From Prescottella defluvii (GTDB lineage: Bacteria; Actinomycetota; Actinomycetes; Mycobacteriales; Mycobacteriaceae): DNA of 50,091 nucleotides. Shown here piece after piece: positions 8,658 through 18,015 of this stretch. The position numbers and the translations under genes were made by a program. The stretch lies in NCBI RefSeq assembly GCF_000738775.1, contig NZ_JPOC01000073.1, positions 1 through 50,091 on the forward strand, read 5' to 3'. How positions within the stretch are numbered: the stretch's first letter is position 1; each line of letters opens with the position of its first letter. A model generated the notes under the pieces. It was given only the letters and a program-made list of their open reading frames with translations. It made no database searches and was not told where the DNA came from.

Positions 8658-8789
8658 CGTCGTCCCACTCGCCGGTGTTGCGGCAGCCCGACGCTGGGCC
8701 CATCCAGATTCCCTCACGGCCTGCTCGGGGAGGCGATCGATGTGGCCCTGTACTGGATCATCACCGGGGGGCAGGATGCCACCCTGGCT

Positions 8790-11666
8790 CTAACGGGATT
8801 CCGACACCGGCCCCTCGACGAGTTCGCCCACCAATCGGTTGACCTCCTCGCGGGTGAGGTGTGAGCCGACGGCCGCGTACTGCTCGTACTCCTCGTCGTC
8901 CAGGGCATCGTGGACGACGGCTGCCTCGATCGGCCCGTCCACGGCGTCGATCCACCCCGGCAGGAAACCGGCCTGCGCGCCGAGGGCGTCGACCGCCCCC
9001 AACAGCACCGCACCGTCGGTGGGACGCCCCGCTGCGGCCAGCACCGCCGCCGTGGAGTGGATCATGACGAGCCACGACGTCACATCGCCCTCCTCCCGGA
9101 GGTCTGCCCGCAGCACCCGCATCGTCGCCAACGCGCCTTCGACATCGCCGGCATCCGCATCGGCCTTCATCAGCGCCCACGTCGACGACGTCACAGCCCA
9201 TCGGTGGCCGCACCGCTCCGCAACCCGAATCGCTTCCCGGAGTTCGACACGTGCCGCCTCGACCTCCCCCACCGAACGCAGCAACATGCCGAACACCATC
9301 CGGGCCTCGGCCTCGGCCCACCCGGCATCGTGGTCGGCCGCCAGCTGCACCGAGTGGCGGGCCAGTTCGACGGCTTCCTCGGGCCGGCCCTGCATCGCCA
9401 CGAAATGCGCCCGCCAGGCGTCGTCCCGTGCCACCTCGCCCGTCTCACCGATCGAGGACCACAACTGCGCGCCCCGCCGCACCGAGTCCTCCGCGGTCGC
9501 GGCATCACCGGTCAGATAGGTGAGCGAGGCGAGTCCGTCCAGTGCGCGCGCCATCACGCGAGGCTCCGGTGGGCGCCAGTCCCCCGCCACCAGATCCAGT
9601 GCGGTGCGGAGAAACTGCAGCCCCTCCCCGACGTTGCCGACGCGGTACCAGTACCAGGCGAGACCGCCGGCCAACTCGAGCGCGTAGTGCGCGTCGTCCA
9701 CTGCGAAGGCCGACTGCAGTGCGGCCCGATGCTCCGCCTGGTCCTGCGCGAGCATGCTCATCGCCTGTCCCGCGCGGGCACTGCGCAGCGCACCCGCGAC
9801 GGACTCGACGCGGGCGAGGACGAAGGCCCGGTGCGCGGCGTGGACCGCGATCGACTCCGCATCGTCGGTCTGCTCCCGCGCGAACCGGCGCACCGTCGCG
9901 AGCATCCGGTAGCGGGTGGGCGAACTGCCGGGAACGACACGCACCAGCCAGCGGCGAACGAGGGCGGTCAGCACACCGGACACCTCCGCGGGGCTGCCCA
10001 GCATGCACATCGCCGTAGCACCATCCAGATCGAACGACCCGGCGAACACCGCGACCCGACGCAGAAGGCGGGCCTCCCCGTCCGACATGAGCCGGTTCGC
10101 CCAGTCGATCATGTCCCACAGCCGACCACGAGCAACCGCGTCCTCGGTGGAGCCTCCGTGCTGCAGCGCGTACCGGCCCACCAGGCCCGCCGCGATCTGG
10201 TCCTCACGCATCCAATGCAGCTGCGCCGCAGCGAGTTCGATTCCCAGAGGGAGTCCGTCGATCACACGGCAGATCGTGTGCACGGCCGCCGTGTTCTTCG
10301 AATCCAACTCCCAACCGGCGGTGATACCGCGTGCCCGCTCGACGAACAGCTCGATCGCGGCGCCGTCCACCGGCAACGGCTCGACCGCGTACACGGCCTC
10401 ACCCTCGATCCCCAGTGACGCGGTGCCCGTGACGATCACGTGGATCTTCGAGCACCTCGCGACGATCGCCCGTGCGACATCGGCCGCGTAGTCGGCGACG
10501 TGTTCGCAGTTGTCGAGGACGAGTACACATGAGCGAGCCGCCAGCACCTCCGCCAGATGGGTCGCCGATCCCACGCCCGGCAACGACAGCAGGGTCGCGA
10601 TCGTCGACGGGATCAACGCACCGTCGGTCACCTTCGTCAGATCGACGACCCACGGCCCGTCCGGATCGTCGCGCCGCCGGCACACCTCGATGGCCAGACG
10701 GGTCTTGCCGACGCCACTGGTGCCGACCAGGGTGACCAGCCGCCGCTCGTCGAGCAACTGCATGACCGCCGAGACGTCCCGCTCACGATCGATCAGCCGG
10801 GTCCGCGGCACGACGAGATTCGACCCCGACTTCCGCGGTGGCGGTGACACCCGCGCCGACTCCAGATACACACTGTCCTTCGTCATGATCGCGGTCTCGA
10901 GGCGCCGCAACCCCGCGCTGATCTCGGTACCGAGGCGATCGTCGACGATGGCCCGACAACGGCGGATCGCCGCGAGCGCGTGAGGCAACTGACCGGCACG
11001 ACACAACCCCAGCACCAGCAGTTCCCACGCCCGTTCGTCGAGCGGATGATCGGCCACCAACGCCTCGGCCTCGACCACCGCAGACGCCGGGGCCTCACCG
11101 TCGAGTTGTGCCGTCGCATAAGACATCCGCGCGTGGTACCGCAACGCCGTCAGCTGTGCCACCTCGGTCTCGATGAACACGGTCTCGGTGAACGCCGACG
11201 ACGGGATCCCCGCATACGCGATGCCGCGCCACTCGCGGAGGCTCTCCCGGTAGGCGTGCGCGGACGCGTCCGGTGAACTGGCCTGCAATGCGTCGCCCTG
11301 ACGGACACGGTCGACGAAGCGTGCCGAATCCACGGCGTCACGATCGACCGCCAACTGATACCGCGTGCCCTCGCGCACCAGGACGCTGTCGCCGGGCCCC
11401 GCCCGGTCACCGTCGAGCCTGCTGCGCAGACCGTCCAACGCCTGCTCGAGCGGATCGGTGTCCCCGGCACCGACCTGTCCGTCACCCGCTGCCCCCGCAC
11501 GCGGGTGACGGACCTGCGCGCGCAGACGCTCGATGTCGACGGAATACGGGAACGCCACGAGGAGCGCCGCGAGCAGTGCGCGCTGCTGCTCGTCGAGCAC
11601 CACGGGTCTGCCGTCGCGCTCGGCCGCGACGGGACCCAGGACCACGAACTCGACTCCGTTCGCCAT
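8790..11666 (-). CDS. SARP/BTAD-type transcriptional regulator with NB-ARC ATPase and TPR-like tail
   Basis: A 958-residue regulator of the AfsR/SARP type. Residues about 1-110 form an OmpR-like winged helix, interrupted by a charged Gly/Ala/Asp-rich insert. Residues about 115-265 are a bacterial transcriptional activator domain (VDSARFVDRV onward). An NB-ARC/AAA ATPase follows, with Walker A GTSGVGKT at 315-322 and a Walker B-like VLVLDNCEH. The C-terminal half is helical-repeat (TPR-like). No C-terminal LuxR helix-turn-helix is present. I chose the ATG at 11666 because GAAGGAG lies six bases upstream. It follows two acyl-CoA dehydrogenase genes by 32 bases on the same strand, so it may be made with the pathway it controls. 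Confidence 0.88.
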   Translation of the reverse strand: MANGVEFVVLGPVAAERDGRPVVLDEQQRALLAALLVAFPYSVDIERLRAQVRHPRAGAAGDGQVGAGDTDPLEQALDGLRSRLDGDRAGPGDSVLVREGTRYQLAVDRDAVDSARFVDRVRQGDALQASSPDASAHAYRESLREWRGIAYAGIPSSAFTETVFIETEVAQLTALRYHARMSYATAQLDGEAPASAVVEAEALVADHPLDERAWELLVLGLCRAGQLPHALAAIRRCRAIVDDRLGTEISAGLRRLETAIMTKDSVYLESARVSPPPRKSGSNLVVPRTRLIDRERDVSAVMQLLDERRLVTLVGTSGVGKTRLAIEVCRRRDDPDGPWVVDLTKVTDGALIPSTIATLLSLPGVGSATHLAEVLAARSCVLVLDNCEHVADYAADVARAIVARCSKIHVIVTGTASLGIEGEAVYAVEPLPVDGAAIELFVERARGITAGWELDSKNTAAVHTICRVIDGLPLGIELAAAQLHWMREDQIAAGLVGRYALQHGGSTEDAVARGRLWDMIDWANRLMSDGEARLLRRVAVFAGSFDLDGATAMCMLGSPAEVSGVLTALVRRWLVRVVPGSSPTRYRMLATVRRFAREQTDDAESIAVHAAHRAFVLARVESVAGALRSARAGQAMSMLAQDQAEHRAALQSAFAVDDAHYALELAGGLAWYWYRVGNVGEGLQFLRTALDLVAGDWRPPEPRVMARALDGLASLTYLTGDAATAEDSVRRGAQLWSSIGETGEVARDDAWRAHFVAMQGRPEEAVELARHSVQLAADHDAGWAEAEARMVFGMLLRSVGEVEAARVELREAIRVAERCGHRWAVTSSTWALMKADADAGDVEGALATMRVLRADLREEGDVTSWLVMIHSTAAVLAAAGRPTDGAVLLGAVDALGAQAGFLPGWIDAVDGPIEAAVVHDALDDEEYEQYAAVGSHLTREEVNRLVGELVEGPVSESR

Positions 11667-11698
11667 CGGCCACTCCTTCACGCAGTCCGGGCAGACCG

Positions 11699-12832
11699 TC
11701 AGCCCGAGACGTCGACCATGCCGTGCCCCGCGACGTCGGCGACGAGGACCCGCAGGTGATCGTCGGTCGAGCCGAGGGTGTGTTCGATCGCGGTCAGCCG
11801 GGACACGTAGTGCCCCACCGCATACTCGGCGGTCATACCGATCCCGCCGTGCATCTGGATCGCCTCCTGCCCGATGTGCCTGGCCGACCGGCCGATCCGC
11901 AGCTTCACGCGCGACGCGACCACCGGATCGATCACACCGTCGGCGAGCGACATCGTCGCGTACAGACTCATGCTGCGGGCAAGTTCCAGCGATACGTACA
12001 TGTCGGCCGCACGGTGAGTCAGGGCCTGGAAACTCGCCAGCGGCACACCGAACTGTTTACGGGTCCGCAGGTACTCGGTGGTCAGCCGCAGCGTCTCCTC
12101 CATCGCACCCACCGCCTCGGCGCACAGCGCGGCCTGCCCGCGGACCTGCGCCGCGCGGATCGCGACGACGGCATCGCCGCCGTCACCCAACGGCTCGGCA
12201 GGGGCGTCCCTGAACTCGATCTGCGCGGCACGCAATCCGTCGTGGGTCCCGTACCGCCGCCGGACGACACCGGGTGCATCCGCGTGCACCAGGAACAGAC
12301 CGACACCACCGTCCGGCAGTGCCGCGGACACGACGACGGTGTCGGCGCAGTCCCCGTGCGGTACCGGATTCTTGATACCGGTCAGGTTCCACGAATCACC
12401 CTGCCGCACAGCACTGGTACCCACCTCCATCGTCGGCCACCGACTCCCGGATTCGGCGTGCGCGAACGCGAGCAGCACCGCGCCGGCGAGGACACTGGGC
12501 AGGATCTTCCGCCGCTGCTCCTCCGAGCCGAGATCGACGAGCAGTGATCCGGGTACCAGAATCGCATCGAGCAGTGGTTCCGGCGCGAGCCGTCGGCCCA
12601 GTTCGGTCATCACCAGTCCGACCTCGACCGGGCCGGCATCCGAGCCGCCGTCCTCCTCGGAGAACCCGAGTCCGAGCAGTCCGGTCTCGGCGAGCCTGCG
12701 CCACACATCCTCGCTCCACCCACGGGGCGTCGCCTTGACCGCCGTGAGTGTCTCCGGGTCGTAGCTGCGGGCGAGGAGTTCCCGCGTCGTGTCGCGCAGC
12801 AACTTCTGTTCGTCGTCGAGTTCGAAGTCCAT
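11699..12832 (-). CDS. Acyl-CoA dehydrogenase (FadE), probable non-catalytic partner subunit
   Basis: An FAD-binding flavoprotein of 377 residues with the usual N-terminal helical domain (DFELDDEQKLLRDTTRELLA), a middle beta domain and a C-terminal helical domain with YLRTRKQFGVPLASFQALTHRAADM and QMHGGIGMTAEY. It lacks both common positions for the catalytic glutamate: no YEGT near the C-terminus and no Glu-Arg in the helix around AIRAAQVRGQAAL. This resembles the smaller partner in actinobacterial alpha2-beta2 dehydrogenases such as FadE26-FadE27 and FadE28-FadE29. The ATG at 12832 is supported by GAGGTG six bases upstream and lies eight bases after the first dehydrogenase's stop. Partnership with that protein is inferred. 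Confidence 0.88.
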   Translation of the reverse strand: MDFELDDEQKLLRDTTRELLARSYDPETLTAVKATPRGWSEDVWRRLAETGLLGLGFSEEDGGSDAGPVEVGLVMTELGRRLAPEPLLDAILVPGSLLVDLGSEEQRRKILPSVLAGAVLLAFAHAESGSRWPTMEVGTSAVRQGDSWNLTGIKNPVPHGDCADTVVVSAALPDGGVGLFLVHADAPGVVRRRYGTHDGLRAAQIEFRDAPAEPLGDGGDAVVAIRAAQVRGQAALCAEAVGAMEETLRLTTEYLRTRKQFGVPLASFQALTHRAADMYVSLELARSMSLYATMSLADGVIDPVVASRVKLRIGRSARHIGQEAIQMHGGIGMTAEYAVGHYVSRLTAIEHTLGSTDDHLRVLVADVAGHGMVDVSG

Positions 12833-12840
12833 GCCACACC

Positions 12841-14016
12841 TCACAATCCGAGGATCGACGACGCGATGATGGTGCGCTGCACCTCGCTCGATCCGCTGTA
12901 GATCGACACCTTGCGGTAGTTCAGGTACGCCGGTGCGGCCCGCTGCGCCCACAGGGGACTCTCGATGTCGTCACCGGCATCGAACGGCAGGGAGTCCGGT
13001 CCGGCGACGTCGACGAGGAGTTCGGTTGCGGCCTGCTGCAATTCGGATCCACGCAGCTTCAACAACGACGACGCCGGGTCCGGCTTGCCGTGCGCCGAAC
13101 CCGCGACCACACGCAGCTGCGTGAGTTCGAGTGCGAGTAGTTCGTTCTCGAGTTCCGCGACGCGGGCCGCGAACAGCGGGTCGTCGAGCAACGTGCCCGC
13201 ACCGAGCGCCGTGCGCGCCGCATGCTCCTTCGCGCGCGCCAGCTTGATCTTGGTACGACCGACGCCGGTGACCCCGGTGCGTTCGTTGCCGAGGAGGAAC
13301 TTCGCGTAGCTCCAGCCGGCATTCTCCTCCCCCACCAGGTTCTCGGCCGGCACCCGGACGTCGTCGAAGAAGACCTCGTTGACCTCGTAGCTGCCGTCGA
13401 TCAGGCGGATCGGGCGCACCGTCACACCCGGGGACGTCAGGTCCACCAGGATGAACGAGATCCCCGCCTGTTTCTTCGGAGCGTCCGGATCGGTGCGCAC
13501 GAGGCAGAAGATCCAGTCCGCGTACTGGGCCAGCGTGGTCCACGTCTTCTGCCCGTTGATCACGTAGTCGCCGCCGTCGCGGACGGCCCGGGTCTGCAGC
13601 GATGCCAGGTCGGACCCCGATCCCGGCTCCGAGAAACCCTGGCACCACCAGATGTCGAGGTTGGCGGTCGCCGGCAGGAACCGCGCCTTCTGTTCGTCCG
13701 AACCGAACGTGGCGATCACCGGACCGACCATGTTGGCGTTGAACGCCAGAGGTTCCGGGACCGCCGCCAACTGCATCTCGTCGAGCCAGATGTGCCGCTG
13801 CACCGCACTCCAGTCCCGGCCGCCCCACCGGGCGGGCCAGTGCGGTACCGCGAGGCCGGCCGCGTTCAGGATGCGTTGCGTCCGGACCACGTCGTCGCGA
13901 CCGAGCGTCGCGCCCGATGCCACCCGCTCACGGATGTCCGCGGGAACTTCACTCCGGAAGAACGTGCGCATCTCGTCGCGAAACGCGCGTTCCTCCGGTG
14001 TCAGCGCCAGATTCAT
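12841..14016 (-). CDS. Acyl-CoA dehydrogenase (FadE), probable catalytic subunit
   Basis: A 391-residue acyl-CoA dehydrogenase that introduces an alpha-beta double bond using FAD. The family motifs WWCQGFSEPGSGSDLASL (residues 123-140) and GDYVINGQKTWTT (149-161) are present. The C-terminal position usually holding YEGT reads YSGSSEVQR, so the medium-chain-type glutamate is missing. Instead E245 in LLGNERTG fits the helix position used by isovaleryl-CoA dehydrogenase and the steroid-type FadEs. The start has GGAGG nine bases or so upstream. It leads a three-gene minus-strand unit with the second dehydrogenase and the SARP regulator. Steroid or branched side-chain substrates are plausible but unproven. 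Confidence 0.9.
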   Translation of the reverse strand: MNLALTPEERAFRDEMRTFFRSEVPADIRERVASGATLGRDDVVRTQRILNAAGLAVPHWPARWGGRDWSAVQRHIWLDEMQLAAVPEPLAFNANMVGPVIATFGSDEQKARFLPATANLDIWWCQGFSEPGSGSDLASLQTRAVRDGGDYVINGQKTWTTLAQYADWIFCLVRTDPDAPKKQAGISFILVDLTSPGVTVRPIRLIDGSYEVNEVFFDDVRVPAENLVGEENAGWSYAKFLLGNERTGVTGVGRTKIKLARAKEHAARTALGAGTLLDDPLFAARVAELENELLALELTQLRVVAGSAHGKPDPASSLLKLRGSELQQAATELLVDVAGPDSLPFDAGDDIESPLWAQRAAPAYLNYRKVSIYSGSSEVQRTIIASSILGL

Positions 14017-14141
14017 CGATGGTTACCTCCGCACGCACGAACCCGGACCTGTCCTCGTTGCGAACGTTACCCTCCTGGCGTGCGCCGACAGGAGTCTTTG
14101 GCGGCGCGTCGGCCGGGCGGATCGGACGGGACCGGTCGGGC

Positions 14142-14585
14142 TCAGCGGCTCTCGAGGACCAGCAGATACCCTCCGCCGCCGGAGTCGATGCGGGTGGTCA
14201 GATCCAGGTCCGGCGCAAGCCGCGAGAGACGGTCGAGGAGCCACTCGCCGGCCGCCCGCGCATCCGCCTCGCCGGGGCACCGCGCCACGGCGACCCGGCC
14301 GCCCTTGCGGCTCAACTGTTCGACGACACCGATGATCGGCGCCGGGTCCACCACGAACAACTCGTCCGGCCACGCGACGACCGGCTTGATCGCGCCCTTC
14401 TTCGTGTTGCAGGCCCGGTGCGCCAGACGCTCCTGCACCGACTTGCCCTTGCTCTTCTTCGCGGTGCTGATGCCGTCGACGCTCGGCCCCCGCGGATCGT
14501 TGACCGACATGTCCGGGTCGACCGGTTCGTCGCACAGCCAACAGCGCCAGCCGTCACGATCACCGATGTCCTGCAGGTTGCTCAC
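14142..14585 (-). CDS. HNH-endonuclease-like zinc protein with an altered active site
   Basis: A 147-residue protein with the frame of an HNH nuclease: DRDGWRCWLCDEPVD (C15 and C18) and LAHRACNTKKG (H56, C59, N60), which would form the zinc knuckle and the last strand-helix of the fold. The stretch that normally reads VDHI(V/I)P is VDGIST here, so the first catalytic histidine appears to be missing. The C-terminal half (about 75-147) is a small alpha/beta region ending in a glycine run. The GTG start at 14585 has no visible Shine-Dalgarno; a strong hairpin ends six bases before it. It could be a nuclease with a shifted active site or a DNA-binding relative. Confidence 0.75.
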   Translation of the reverse strand: MSNLQDIGDRDGWRCWLCDEPVDPDMSVNDPRGPSVDGISTAKKSKGKSVQERLAHRACNTKKGAIKPVVAWPDELFVVDPAPIIGVVEQLSRKGGRVAVARCPGEADARAAGEWLLDRLSRLAPDLDLTTRIDSGGGGYLLVLESR

Positions 14586-14590
14586 GCGAA

Positions 14591-14629
14591 GACGGTACCT
14601 TCGCGGCCGAAGCCGGCGAAGGTACCGTC
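14591..14629 (-). terminator. Hairpin between the ABC permease stop and the HNH-like gene
   Basis: GACGGTACCTTCGC at 14591-14604 pairs perfectly with 14616-14629, with an 11-base loop that can itself form GGC-CGAA-GCC. It lies 17 bases after the permease stop on the minus strand and six bases before the HNH-like GTG. It is probably a terminator for the ABC operon, but it may also control the next gene. Confidence 0.7.
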
Positions 14630-14645
14630 CCTGGTTTCGCCGCGA

Positions 14646-17171
14646 CTACATGTCGGCGATGGCCTCGAGCGGCCTCGTCCGCGCCGCCCGGTTGGCGGGC
14701 CACAACGCGGCCAGGACACCCACTACAGCGGAGCCCAGCAGCATGCCCAGCACCTGCCCCCACGGCACCGAGATCTGGTCCAGGCCCTGGTCGGCGAGCG
14801 TCCGGACGAAGCCCCAGCCGAACACCACACCGAGGATCACCCCGACCAGCGCACCGAACACCGCGATCAGCACCGACTCCAGATAGATGGTGCGACGGAC
14901 CTGCGCCCGCTGCATGCCGACCGCGCGCAGCATGCCGATCTCCCGGCGACGCTCCACCACCGACAGTGCGAGGGTGTTCACGATGCCGAGGATCGCGATG
15001 ACGACCGCGAGCGCGAGCAGGCCGTACAACACCGCGAGCAGCGCATCGATCTGCTGCCCCTGCGTGCCCTTGAACTGTTCGCGGTCCTGCACCTGCACCA
15101 CGACGAACGGATCGGTCGCGGCGGCGAGGTCGGTGGCCATCGTCGTCGGATCGGCGCCGGGCGCGGCCTTGATCAGCACCGCCCACTCGGTGCGCATGTT
15201 CGGCGCCGTCATCTCCTGGTACACCTGATCCGAGACCAGCCACGGGCCCAGCAACTGGTTGTCCTCGTAGATGCCGGTGACGGTCGCGACGACCTGCTCA
15301 CCGTCACGGTCGGTGAGCGTCACCGGGGTGTCCACCGCCCAGCCACGATCGGACGCCTCGCTCTCACTGACGAGCATGTCGGTGCCGGACACCGACGAGG
15401 ACCCCTCCTTCATCGTGTAGGAGAGCACGCCTTCCGGCGACCCGCTGAGCGCGGTGCCGAACACGTCCTCGTCGTCCAACTTGGCAGCGACGCCGTGCAG
15501 GGAGATCGCGTCGGTGACACCGTCGACCCTTGCCGCGGCGCCGGCGGCACCCGCCGGCACCCCGATCCCCTGCGGGCCGGTGAGCACGAAGTCGGCTTCC
15601 ACGCCCTTGTCGACGAGGGAGTTCACGCTCGCCTTGGCGGACGCACCGAACACCCCGATCACCGACACGAGCATCAATCCGAGGGTCAGTGCGAAGGCCG
15701 TCGCCGCGGTGCGGCGCGGATTGCGGACGGCGTTGGTTCGGGCCAGACGCCCGACCGGACCGAACGGCTTGGCGAACACCGCACCGAGGCCTCCGACCAC
15801 CGGACGCGACAGCGCCGGAGCCGCGAGCAGGACCGCGAGTACGAGCGCCAGCGCGCCGAGTCCGACGATCGCCGCAGCGCCCCCGCCGGTGGATTGTGCG
15901 CCGACGACCAGGGCGAGTACACCCAGCACGGCCGCGATCGCACCGATCAGCGTGCGCACCCGCAAGGTGTCGCCCGTGGAGGCGAACTCCTCACGCATCG
16001 CCGCGACCGGCGGAACCTTGGCGGCCCGGCGCGCCGGCGCGTACGCGCTGACGACCGTGACGATCACACCGAGCACGAGGGCCACGATGATAGTGCGCGG
16101 CGCCACCTGCAGCGGGCCGTCGGGCAGGCCGAGATCGAAAGCGTTGAGCAGGGCCCGCAGACCGTAGGCGAGACCGATGCCGGCGGCGATGCCCAACGCA
16201 CTGCCGATCACGCCGACGATGAGTGCCTCGAACACCACCGACCGTCCCACCTGCTTGCGGCTGGCACCGATCGCGCGCAGCAGTGCCAACTCCTTCAGGC
16301 GCTGCGCGACGATCATCGAGAACGTGTTGTAGATGATGAAGGTGCCCACCAGCAGCGCGATCGCACCGAACGCCAGCAGGAAGTAGTTGACGAAGCTCAG
16401 CGCCTCGCCGATCCCGTCCTTGACCTCCTGCTTGACCTCGGCACCGGTCTGCACCTTGGTGTCGGGCAGGGCCGCGGCGATCCGATCCCGCAACTCGTCC
16501 TGCGACGCGCCGGTACCGGCGACATCGATGTAGCCGACGTGGCTGCCGTCGGTGAACAGCTCACGGGCCTGCGCGTCCGTGAACAGCGCGCCCACGTACC
16601 CGCCGGTGTCGGTCTCGGGGGCGTAAATCCCCGAGACCGTGACGTCGTTCCAGCCGCGCATCGTCAGCACTCGCGTCGGCGAGCCGACGTCCAGGCCGGC
16701 GCGGGTCGCGGCGCTCTGGTTGAGCGCGATCTGACCGGGCTGCTCCGGCGGCGTGCCTGCGACGAACTCCGTCGGCTCACCGAGAGTCTGGTCCGGCGGC
16801 AGGTAGGACATGCCCATGCTCGGCGCGCCGCCGTTCTGCATGGGCTTGCCCGCCGAGTTCAGAACCACGATCTGACCGTCCACGGCCGGCGCGACGGTCC
16901 GGACGCCGTCGACCGCGCGGATCGTGTCCACGTCGGCGATCGGGACTCCGCTCGACCCCCGCTCCTCGGGGCTGACACGGACGTCGACGCCCTGCGCGGT
17001 GCCGTCGAAGATGCTGTCGAACGTCTTCTGCAGGGTGTCGGTGAACACGAACGAACCGGCCACGAAGGCCGTGCCGAGCACCACCGACAACACGGTCAGA
17101 GCGAGCCGCACCTTGTGGGCGGCCAGATTGCGCAACGACACCTTGCGCATCGGGGAATTGGTCACTGCCAT
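14646..17171 (-). CDS. FtsX-type ABC transporter permease
   Basis: An 841-residue membrane protein of the large MacB/FtsX-like exporter class. A first transmembrane helix at about residues 20-45 (LALTVLSVVLGTAFVAGSF) is followed by an extracytoplasmic MacB-like domain of about 200 residues. Three helices follow at about 255-400 (first FtsX domain), and then a second copy: helix near 480-510, an external domain, and three helices near 710-830 ending in ALWPANRAARTRPLEAIADM. The duplicated layout is normal for one-chain permeases. It starts four bases after the ATPase stop, so the two form one transporter. Substrates in this class include lipids, lipoproteins and peptides; none can be assigned here. 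Confidence 0.92.
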   Translation of the reverse strand: MAVTNSPMRKVSLRNLAAHKVRLALTVLSVVLGTAFVAGSFVFTDTLQKTFDSIFDGTAQGVDVRVSPEERGSSGVPIADVDTIRAVDGVRTVAPAVDGQIVVLNSAGKPMQNGGAPSMGMSYLPPDQTLGEPTEFVAGTPPEQPGQIALNQSAATRAGLDVGSPTRVLTMRGWNDVTVSGIYAPETDTGGYVGALFTDAQARELFTDGSHVGYIDVAGTGASQDELRDRIAAALPDTKVQTGAEVKQEVKDGIGEALSFVNYFLLAFGAIALLVGTFIIYNTFSMIVAQRLKELALLRAIGASRKQVGRSVVFEALIVGVIGSALGIAAGIGLAYGLRALLNAFDLGLPDGPLQVAPRTIIVALVLGVIVTVVSAYAPARRAAKVPPVAAMREEFASTGDTLRVRTLIGAIAAVLGVLALVVGAQSTGGGAAAIVGLGALALVLAVLLAAPALSRPVVGGLGAVFAKPFGPVGRLARTNAVRNPRRTAATAFALTLGLMLVSVIGVFGASAKASVNSLVDKGVEADFVLTGPQGIGVPAGAAGAAARVDGVTDAISLHGVAAKLDDEDVFGTALSGSPEGVLSYTMKEGSSSVSGTDMLVSESEASDRGWAVDTPVTLTDRDGEQVVATVTGIYEDNQLLGPWLVSDQVYQEMTAPNMRTEWAVLIKAAPGADPTTMATDLAAATDPFVVVQVQDREQFKGTQGQQIDALLAVLYGLLALAVVIAILGIVNTLALSVVERRREIGMLRAVGMQRAQVRRTIYLESVLIAVFGALVGVILGVVFGWGFVRTLADQGLDQISVPWGQVLGMLLGSAVVGVLAALWPANRAARTRPLEAIADM

Positions 17172-17175
17172 GACG

Positions 17176-17934
17176 TCAGACCGTCTCGAGGTTCTTCATG
17201 CGGTCCAGCACCGACTCGGCGGTGGGCTCGCGCAACTCGTCGACGATCCGACCGTCCGCCAGGAAGACGACGCGGTCCGCGAAGCTCGCGGCACGCGGGT
17301 CGTGCGTGACGATCACGACAGTCTGACCGAACTCGTCGACCGCGGCCCGCAGGATCGACAGCACCTCGCCGGACGAGCTCGAATCCAGGTTGCCGGTCGG
17401 CTCGTCGCCGAAGATGATCTCCGGCTGCCCGGCCAGTGCCCGCGCGCACGCCACTCGCTGCTGCTGGCCGCCGGACAGTTCACCGGGCCGGTGGTCGAGC
17501 CGGTCCCGCAGCCCGAGCCGATCGATCACGGTGTCGAGCCACTGCTGATCGGCCTTCCGGCCGGCGATGTCGAGCGGCAACGTGATGTTCTCGAGGGCGG
17601 TGAGGGTCGGCACCAGGTTGAATGCCTGGAACACGAAGCCGATCCGGTCACGACGCAGCTGGGTCATCTGCTTGTCGGAGAGGGTCGTCAGATCGGTGGC
17701 GCCGATCAACACCGAACCCGACGACGCCGCATCGAGGCCGGCCAGGCAGTGCATGAGCGTCGACTTACCGGAGCCCGACGGCCCCATGATGGCGGTGAAC
17801 TCCCCCCGCTCGAACTCCGCGGACACGCCCGCGAGGGCGTGGACCTGGGTGTCCCCCGACCCGTAGACCTTCGTCAGGTTGACTGCGCGAGCGGCGACTG
17901 TGGTTTCGGTGGGCAACTCGGTTTCGGTTGGCAT
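17176..17934 (-). CDS. ABC transporter ATP-binding protein (MacB/LolD type)
   Basis: The 252-residue ATPase that powers the adjacent FtsX-type permease. Walker [10 protein letters not shown] is at residues 51-59, a Q-loop in [10 protein letters not shown] at about 100-109, signature ELSGGQQQR at 152-160, Walker [17 protein letters not shown] and a switch histidine in [10 protein letters not shown]. The GNLD extension after Walker B is typical of the LolD/MacB group. The frame opens with GTG at 17949, but GAGG is best spaced for the ATG at 17934. The gene is four bases upstream of the permease and 81 bases downstream of the sulfatase on the same strand. Confidence 0.93.
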   Translation of the reverse strand: MPTETELPTETTVAARAVNLTKVYGSGDTQVHALAGVSAEFERGEFTAIMGPSGSGKSTLMHCLAGLDAASSGSVLIGATDLTTLSDKQMTQLRRDRIGFVFQAFNLVPTLTALENITLPLDIAGRKADQQWLDTVIDRLGLRDRLDHRPGELSGGQQQRVACARALAGQPEIIFGDEPTGNLDSSSSGEVLSILRAAVDEFGQTVVIVTHDPRAASFADRVVFLADGRIVDELREPTAESVLDRMKNLETV

Positions 17935-18015
17935 GCCCACCATCCTCACCCGCGGGCCCGACAGAACACCATCGGGGACATCCCTGATCTTGTACCCCGA
18001 CCTGCGGATGACGGG

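Noticed and set aside
8658-8789. A possible gene remnant between the lyase and SARP stops
   Set aside because: Only 132 bases, no frame with family similarity and no clear hairpin; treated as an ordinary convergent gap.
13917-17309. A 1130-residue plus-strand open frame opposite the permease and HNH genes
   Set aside because: Extreme Arg/His/Asp composition and no motif; antisense of the FtsX permease.
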